Shown: positions 47,169 through 47,752 of the stretch, piece after piece
How the letters are laid out: the number at the start of each line of letters is the position of its first letter
Position numbering within the stretch: position 1 is the stretch's first letter
Assembly: GCA_001899085.1 (NCBI GenBank)
Contig: MKVB01000001.1
Location: forward strand, 1,084,108-1,131,859
Length of the DNA stretch: 47,752 nt
Source of the DNA: Devosia sp. 66-14
GTDB taxonomy: Bacteria > Pseudomonadota > Alphaproteobacteria > Rhizobiales > Devosiaceae
Direction of reading: 5' to 3'
Notes under the pieces: generated by a model
Seen by the model: only the letters and a program-made list of their open reading frames with translations
Told to the model about the DNA's origin: nothing
Database searches by the model: none
Position numbers and translations under genes: made by a program

Positions 47169-47310
47169 CGCCCCCTCGCCCCTCTGGGGAGAGGGCCGGG
47201 GTGAGGGGCGCCAAGCGCGCTGGCGTCAGATCATAGTAGAGGCAGCCGCTCGGCTGGTGTGCTTGGCTACCCTCACCCTAACCCTCCCCCCAGGGGGGAG
47301 AGGGGACACC
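47169..47310. repeat. Palindromic repeat, family D copy 3
   Basis: CGCCCCCTCGCCCCTCTGGG and GGGTGAGGGGCGCCAAGCGC match the left arm of copy 2 (29381-29525). The right arm, GCTTGGCTACCCTCACCCT with CCCTCCCCCCAGGGGGGAGA, is more degenerate. It lies between converging genes. Confidence 0.7.
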
Positions 47311-47311
47311 C

Positions 47312-47752
47312 TCACCCCACCCGCCCCCGCTCCGCCAGGAAATCCAGCAGCACCCGCACGCGGGCCGGCAGGTAGCCGCCCTGCCCGCTGAATACCGCGT
47401 GGAAATCCTCGAGATCCCCTGGGTTCTGCTGCTCCAGCACCGGCACCAGCCGCCCCGCCGCGAGATCGTCGCGCACGGTGAAGGCCGCGAGCCGGGTGAT
47501 GCCGACACCGGCCACCGCCATCTGCCGCAGCGCCTCGCCGTCGCTGGCTTGCAGGTTCCCCGCCACCGGCACCGTCACCAGCTTGTTCCCCTCCTTGAGT
47601 GGCCAGCCTTCGACCGTCCGCCGGTAGCAGAAGTTCAACCGGTTGTGCGCCTCCAGCTCGACGGCGCTTGCCGGCGTACCATGCCGGGCGAGATAGGCCG
47701 GCGAGGCCACGATCATCATCCGCGTCGTGCCGAGCTTTCGGGCCATCAGGCT
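47312..47752 (-). CDS. LysR-family regulator, substrate-binding part (5' end missing)
   Basis: The frame is open to the window edge, so the DNA-binding domain lies outside. The visible 146 codons form the second half of a LysR effector domain: KLGTTRMMIVASPAYLARHGTPASAVELEAHNRLNFCYRR, the strand PVAGNLQASDGEALRQMAVAGVGITRLAAFTVRDDLAAGRLVPVLEQ, and FHAVFSGQGGYLPARVRVLLDFLAER at the end. This is the common type of LysR protein with many paralogues per genome; effector and target cannot be told. Confidence 0.88.
   Translation of the reverse strand, partial: SLMARKLGTTRMMIVASPAYLARHGTPASAVELEAHNRLNFCYRRTVEGWPLKEGNKLVTVPVAGNLQASDGEALRQMAVAGVGITRLAAFTVRDDLAAGRLVPVLEQQNPGDLEDFHAVFSGQGGYLPARVRVLLDFLAERGRVG

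Overview
The window looks like chromosomal DNA of a high-GC alphaproteobacterium of the Hyphomicrobiales, most likely Devosia or a close relative. This is inferred from codon use, a GTTC-N7-GTTC LexA box at uvrB, a long N-terminally extended UvrB, a DUF1127 peptide, and the folM-like SDR/uvrC and pgsA/moaD/moaE gene pairings. No tRNA, rRNA, CRISPR array or intact transposase gene was seen.

Layout. 1-5365: the end of a class V aminotransferase, a CBM9-like protein, a DnaB-like ATPase, an NTF2-like protein, an EamA transporter, a DUF2147 protein, a candidate structured RNA, then thymidine kinase coupled to a YciA thioesterase. 5366-8278: a 210-bp MITE-like element and three tandem genes for secreted SH3 plus crystallin-like (I36) proteins, each with a terminator. 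8599-16780: two ArsR/SRPBCC regulator pairs with palindromic operators, two SDR/DHFR-like enzymes, ArfB, a membrane protein with a winged-helix regulator, a UppS-like prenyltransferase, a cytidylyltransferase-like protein and an MFS transporter. 16955-24374: lower-GC genes (a SIR2-TPR protein, a double-HTH protein and a small unknown) on both sides of SOS-controlled uvrB; the SIR2-TPR gene is a candidate anti-phage NADase. 24580-32818: small secreted and regulatory proteins, including six more SH3 proteins (five in tandem) and two stand-alone cyclic-nucleotide-binding proteins. 33012-38766: membrane proteins, a DMT exporter, the folM-like/uvrC pair, an atypical SDR and DUF1127. 38988-43126: two orphan sugar-ABC permeases and a DHA2 exporter with a divergent MarR regulator. 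43442-47752: DAHP synthase behind an aromatic-rich leader peptide and terminator, then pgsA-moaD-moaE, a VOC gene broken by an amber codon, a nucleoside deaminase and the end of a LysR regulator.

Two threads run through the window. One is a family of small exported SH3 proteins; three of their promoters carry the same 11-bp-phased direct repeat, which suggests one OmpR/PhoB-type regulator. The other is a dense set of intergenic palindromic repeats in several families, filling most gaps of more than 120 bp. The best candidates for undescribed biology are the DAHP synthase attenuator, the SIR2-TPR protein, the TTCAG-N6-TTCAG regulon, the structured RNA before tdk and the MITE with its apparent target-site duplication.
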